In this document: positions 33,001-36,734 of the stretch, in pieces
Numbering within the stretch: position 1 is the first letter of the stretch
Layout: every line of letters begins with the position of its first letter
Notes under the pieces: generated by a model
Told to the model about the DNA's origin: nothing
The model's database searches: none
The model's input: the letters and a program-made list of their open reading frames with translations, nothing else
Made by a program: the position numbers and the translations under genes
Assembly: GCA_001414345.1 (NCBI GenBank)
Contig: LLCB01000439.1
Location: 1 to 36,734, forward strand
Length of the DNA: 36,734 bases
Source of the DNA: Hymenoscyphus infarciens
Taxonomy: Eukaryota > Ascomycota > Leotiomycetes > Helotiales > Helotiaceae
Direction: 5' to 3'

Positions 33001-33588
33001 GGCAATCTCGCTTTATGCCTTTTCCCAAAGTCCGTCCAGACATCTGACCCGGGCTTCTTGCAGCAGACTAGGTCCGTAGAAACCTCCCCCACATCTTGTA
33101 AATCTGCCAGTATGCGGGTAGCCTTGGGACATTGTATATCAAATGACAATCCATATCGGGCCTCGGAATGTAAGGTGTTCGTGCTCTCAGAAAAAGAAAC
33201 ATTGTGTTTATCTTTCGGTAAAGCCCCTGAGTCAACCGGAACATGTCTGATATTCACCGCAATGCCAGACAACTACAATGCATCAGTTAGCTGTGAGTGA
33301 GGAAAGGGGGGATGGAAATGCGGGGTAGCGAACCATTCCAAAACAGCATTCTTCTGAGAGGGCATTGTCATCAGAGTGGCCCAATTCCGGCGTGGTGGCA
33401 TAATTCGAGCCTTCGTAATTAGATTCTCGTATCTCAATGACATATGGAGATATTTGGAGTTCGCTGGAACCACCACCAGCGTATTCTGGTGACGCTATCG
33501 TTGTCGGTTGTGGTGAAAGGTCGTCGTCAATCCTTCTCCGCTTTGGGGCCGGCCCGGCGGCATAGCTCCCGTGTCGCAATAGGTTCAT
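30065..33588 (-). CDS. SNF2-family DNA-dependent ATPase, HLTF/Rad5-like (10 exons, 894 aa)
   Basis: Exons 33588-33334, 33272-32689, 32638-32528, 32480-32263, 32200-32170, 31750-31557, 31506-30660, 30615-30430, 30378-30228 and 30172-30065; all phases join. A basic RRR stretch near 18 may be a nuclear signal. CCFGM (about 81-85) opens the N-terminal domain typical of fungal HLTF-like proteins. The ATPase core has GGLLADDMGLGKT (Lys347), LLIVPPSLIQSWEKQF, DEAH at 463-466, whose codons are split by an intron, and AITGTPIQNKLSDFQSLL. The C-terminal lobe has VVFSFWTYTLDM, GKTSLSKR, CGGAGLDLTSA and QALCRVHRVGQRR. Between the lobes, CDQC and CANC pairs stand where Rad5/HLTF carry a RING, but the full RING pattern is missing. 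It probably remodels chromatin or acts in damage tolerance; the ubiquitin-ligase part looks degenerate. Confidence 0.87.
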
Positions 33589-33790
33589 TCAGCATCGTTC
33601 ACAAGAGCCTCCAACCATATGCATTCTAGTTTATAGACATCAGCGATACTTCGTGCTGTTCAAAATTAACAACATGGTATTGTAGTACTCGAAATGAGTT
33701 CTCGGCTTAGCCCACGCAAGTGCTGGCATAATGACGGTCGCCTGCAGAAAGCCTGCAAGGCGCAGCGGAGCCTTATGATAGCACAAACTG

Positions 33791-33822
<32 letters not shown>

Positions 33823-33919
33823 CTATTTCTCTCCTCGATGCGCTTTGTTTTCTCTGTTTTTCTTCCTGCAGCTTTCTGTCAAGGTCGTTCTCTTTCTCGC
33901 TTTTTATTAAATTGAACTC
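33589..33919. promoter_or_regulatory. Divergent promoter between the SNF2 and STAND genes
   Basis: A 331-bp gap separates two start codons that point away from each other, so both promoters lie here. A TTC/CTT repeat tract (33791-33830) lies about 90-130 bp before the STAND start codon. It is the kind of pyrimidine run often found close to transcription starts in these fungi. Confidence 0.5.
33791..33830. repeat. TTC trinucleotide tract
   Basis: About 10 consecutive TTC/CTT units with one CCT interruption, in the divergent promoter. It is a simple microsatellite. Confidence 0.8.
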
Positions 33920-36415
33920 ATGGACTCTCCTGAAAGCACCATCAACAGGGCTTTCGAGAGGCTCAAGCTATCTATCCAAGAGGAGGACGCTCACGATTGG
34001 GCTTCTACGGCACCGAAAGACGTCTGGGCTGCAATACGAGAGATTGACGCTTCGCAGAGGAGACGGCAGTCCGCTCAGAACCTCCGTCGGATTGAGCCAT
34101 TCATAAAAGGACTGGAAAAGTATGCAAAGGCAATCGAGATTATTTGCAACGGAACTCCCTATTTGTCATACGTCTGGGTGGGTTGACCCCTAAAATGTCT
34201 AAAATGAGGTGCGGTGCTTAATCGCTGACCAGCCCCCTGTAGGCTCCCATCAAGTTGATGTTACAGGTACACACATTAAGCCAAGAGTGGTGCTGTGAAG
34301 CTCATCTCCTCTAGCTCGCAAGTCAACATCGAGATGTTTTCGAGGCACTTCTCTCGGCATATGCTGAAATAGGAGCAGCCCTTCCTCGATTCGATCGATA
34401 CGAAAAGGCTTTCAGGGAAAATCCGGAGTTTCAACAAGTTCTAGCCTCAGTATACAAAGACATCTTGGAATTTCACAGTAGAGCCTACAAGTTCTTTCGT
34501 CGAAAAGGTACGGACCCAGTAATATCAGAATTCCTGTGCGTCTAGCTAATTACAACTTTAGCATGGCACTTGCTTTTTCTTTCCTTGTGGAAGGACTTCA
34601 AGGCAAAATTTGCTGACATCCTTGAATCTTTGAAAAAGCAACGCGACTTCGTCGACCAAGAAGCCTTATCATTTGACATCATTGAGTCGAAAATTCACCG
34701 GACTAGAATCCAAGAACAAATTCAAGAAGCCCAGCAGCAGTCGGCACTGCTTCTGGAAAGCAACGAAAAAATAACAAAGGTCACCCAGTTGCGGCACGCA
34801 ATGGAATGGTTGGCCATCGACGCAGAAGAACAAGAGTGGAATCTCGAACGAATATCACGACGCAGGCATAACGCAACTTGCCAATGGATTTGCAAAGACC
34901 CACATATGAGGGCTTGGTTGAGGAGTGACAAGAAGAACCCCATCATTTGGCTCAATGGTAAACCCGGTGCAGGTACGTCCTCTGGTGGAATATTGGTCAT
35001 CCATAATGTTCTATGCGACCCTCAATTTTCATACCGTCGATGTTCCAGTCTTCTTTGCCGATTGTTGGACTAATTTCATACGTACATCTCGGTTTTGAGA
35101 ATTCAGTTCACCCTCGATATAGAAGACAGTGCATGAAACAATAGCTACGTACACTGACTGGTACAGGAAAAAGTGTTATGTGCTCTTATATTGTGCAAGA
35201 GGTTTTCGGCCGTCGATCGAACCACACAAATTTCTCCTACTATTTCTGTGACAGTCACGACTTTGGAAATATTTCCACCCGGATTCTGAGAACGATTATA
35301 CTACAGTTGCTCAAACGGAATCTCGATCTTACTTCTTTGATATGTCATGAATATTTATATACTGGTTTGACTTGTGGCACAAGGGAGTTGAGATCATTGA
35401 TTCTACAATTTCTACAAATTGTGCCTTCCACGAAAATTGTTATTGATGGATTGGATGAATGCTCTTACGATGATCAGAAATCTGTACTCAAGGTACTTCG
35501 CGGCTTGTGTTCAGAGGAACATATAGACTGCAAAGTTATGTTCTCGAGTCGCAAGGAAGTCCACATTGGTGACAAGTTGTCGAAGAAACCGCAAATATGT
35601 CTCGATAGACGAGACGAAGTGGAACATGTCTATATCAAACACAAAATGATGAAGCTTCGGACCGAGGATAAAGAACTCTTGGATAGAATAGAATCAATTT
35701 TGGTGAAGAAGGCTAATGGTATGATGATTCGCTCCAGTCAATCAATTAACTAGCTAATAATTTTATAGGAATGTTTCTTTGGGTCAGGCTGGTCATAGAA
35801 GAGCTCCGGGATATTTACAATGATGCCGAGTTAGAGGAAAGGGCAAGAGGTCTTCCCAGGGGTCTCAAGCAAGCGTATGTCACAAAGTTTCAAAACCTCA
35901 TGTTCTCTTGCTAACTCTGTCCAGATATGGTCGGATTCTCGACCGCATAGCAGATTCCAATGGAAAATCCGACGCAATCAGAATTCTCGAGTGGATGGCA
36001 TGCTCCAAGCGAGTATTAAAGAGCTACGAGATTATTGATGGATTAACATTCAAACATGGTTCAACTACTCTCAATGATAAGACGAGAAATCGACGTCAGA
36101 TATTGGATCTGTGTCGACCGCTTATTGATGACGGGCCTTGGAACACTGTCGACTTCGTACACTTCTCGGCTAAGGAGTAAAGTCCACGTCCTGAGAGGAT
36201 AGAAAAGCCACTAACACCTGATTAGATACATACTCGGCGAAAAGACTCGCGACGAAAATCCTTTCCTAAATGTGGAGACTGCACAATATAACGTGGCATT
36301 TTCCTGCGTTGCGTATTTGAACACCAGTCTTTGTTTGCTACCAAACGTGACTTCCCAACGAGATCGCGCTGGTATTGTCTTACAAGGCTTCCAGTTTTAC
36401 GCCAATCAATTCTAG
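33920..36415 (+). CDS. NACHT-type STAND NTPase, C-terminally truncated (8 exons, 661 aa)
   Basis: Exons 33920-34177, 34243-34266 (24-nt microexon APIKLMLQ), 34315-34507, 34562-34972, 35167-35718, 35769-35874, 35925-36176 and 36226-36415; all frames join. The N-terminal part (about 80-285) is helical and carries FFRRK, then AWHLLFLSLWKDF. It matches a conserved domain that I remember in front of fungal NACHT modules (probably DUF7708). Walker A GKPGAGKS is at 291-298, Walker B KIVIDGLDEC at 385-394, and a GMFLWVRLVIEEL helix and VHFSAKEYIL follow, as in the NPHP3-like P-loop family. Such proteins usually continue into ankyrin, WD or TPR repeats that sense ligands in non-self recognition. Here the frame stops after FYANQF at a TAG that belongs to inserted repeat DNA, so the sensor part is missing. 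Confidence 0.82.
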
Positions 36416-36734
36416 GGGCGGATTGACAGTTTTTGGGTGTGGGACCGTGGTCTGAAACCTGGCGTTGCCAAGCCCGCTAAGCCTAATTGGTAAATCACGT
36501 ACCTACTCTACTAAAAAAAGGTATAGATAGCCTTAAATTATAACAAAGTATCTAAGTATACTTTTAACTATAAATATAGTTATAAACTATCGATTTCTTA
36601 CTAAAATTATTTATCTTTATAATAGTAAAGTTATATAAGACTAGAAATAAGCTAACTTATACTCTTAGAGTATCTAATAAGTTTCTCTTTTATTCTATAC
36701 TATTTACTTCTCTCTACTACTCTTCTAAAAGCTT
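36413..36734. mobile_element. Start of a transposable element interrupting the STAND gene
   Basis: From 36413 the sequence reads TAGGGGCGGATTGACAG and within about 90 bases becomes AT-rich, RIP-like and frameless up to the window edge. CAGGGGCGGA-type ends are known from hAT elements, and the other hAT copies here also show the outer C changed to T. The expected 8-bp target duplication would be ATCAATTC (36405-36412) with a second copy beyond the window. The right end lies outside, so class and length are unproven. Confidence 0.5.

Overview
The window comes from a filamentous ascomycete (Pezizomycotina). The genes have short introns with GTRNGT-type donors, CTAAC/CTGAC branch points and YAG acceptors, and they code for fungal proteins (a COMPASS Spp1, a fungal SNF2/HLTF-like ATPase, a NACHT STAND protein). 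The composition has two parts. Gene islands of ordinary base composition alternate with very AT-rich stretches almost devoid of CA/TG dinucleotides, in which transposon frames are broken by C-to-T and G-to-A changes. This is the signature of repeat-induced point mutation (RIP). A member of Leotiomycetes would fit, but the window does not prove it.

Layout. 1-2590 is AT-rich and holds a 538-bp hAT-type non-autonomous element (1384-1921, 8-bp target duplication). 2591-4312 (-) is a secreted SGNH/CE2-like esterase in three exons. 4313-6549 has no gene that I can support and carries microsatellites. 6550-7077 (+) is a BLOC-1 subunit Cnl1 homologue. 8006-10158 (+) is the COMPASS subunit Spp1 in four exons. 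10159-23790 is a block of decayed transposons: a nested repeat structure (11608-13088), a 719-bp terminal-inverted-repeat element with an internal minisatellite (13859-14577), a RIP-mutated Ty1/copia element on the minus strand with both LTRs (14792-20984), and a 996-bp hAT-type element with a perfect 8-bp target duplication (21786-22781).

23791-29481 (-) is a tandem array of three related genes and the most interesting part of the window. Two of them (25538-27026, 27735-29481) begin with two blocks of clear pentapeptide repeats, a fold well known in bacteria but seldom described in fungi. These are followed by an F-box/2EXR-like LPxE(I/V)R module and a C-terminal region ending in a W-x-W...L-x-W motif. 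The third gene (23791-24492) has only the C-terminal part. All three share a phase-2 intron at the same place, just after an RLS(I/V) motif.

30065-33588 (-) is a ten-exon SNF2-family ATPase of the HLTF/Rad5 type. 33920-36415 (+), divergently arranged, is a NACHT STAND protein with Walker A and B motifs. Its reading frame stops exactly where an AT-rich segment with a hAT-like terminus (TAGGGGCGGAT) begins, so the repeat-bearing C-terminus appears to have been cut off by a transposon.

I derived exon boundaries by hand from splice signals and frame continuity; they have not been checked against transcripts.
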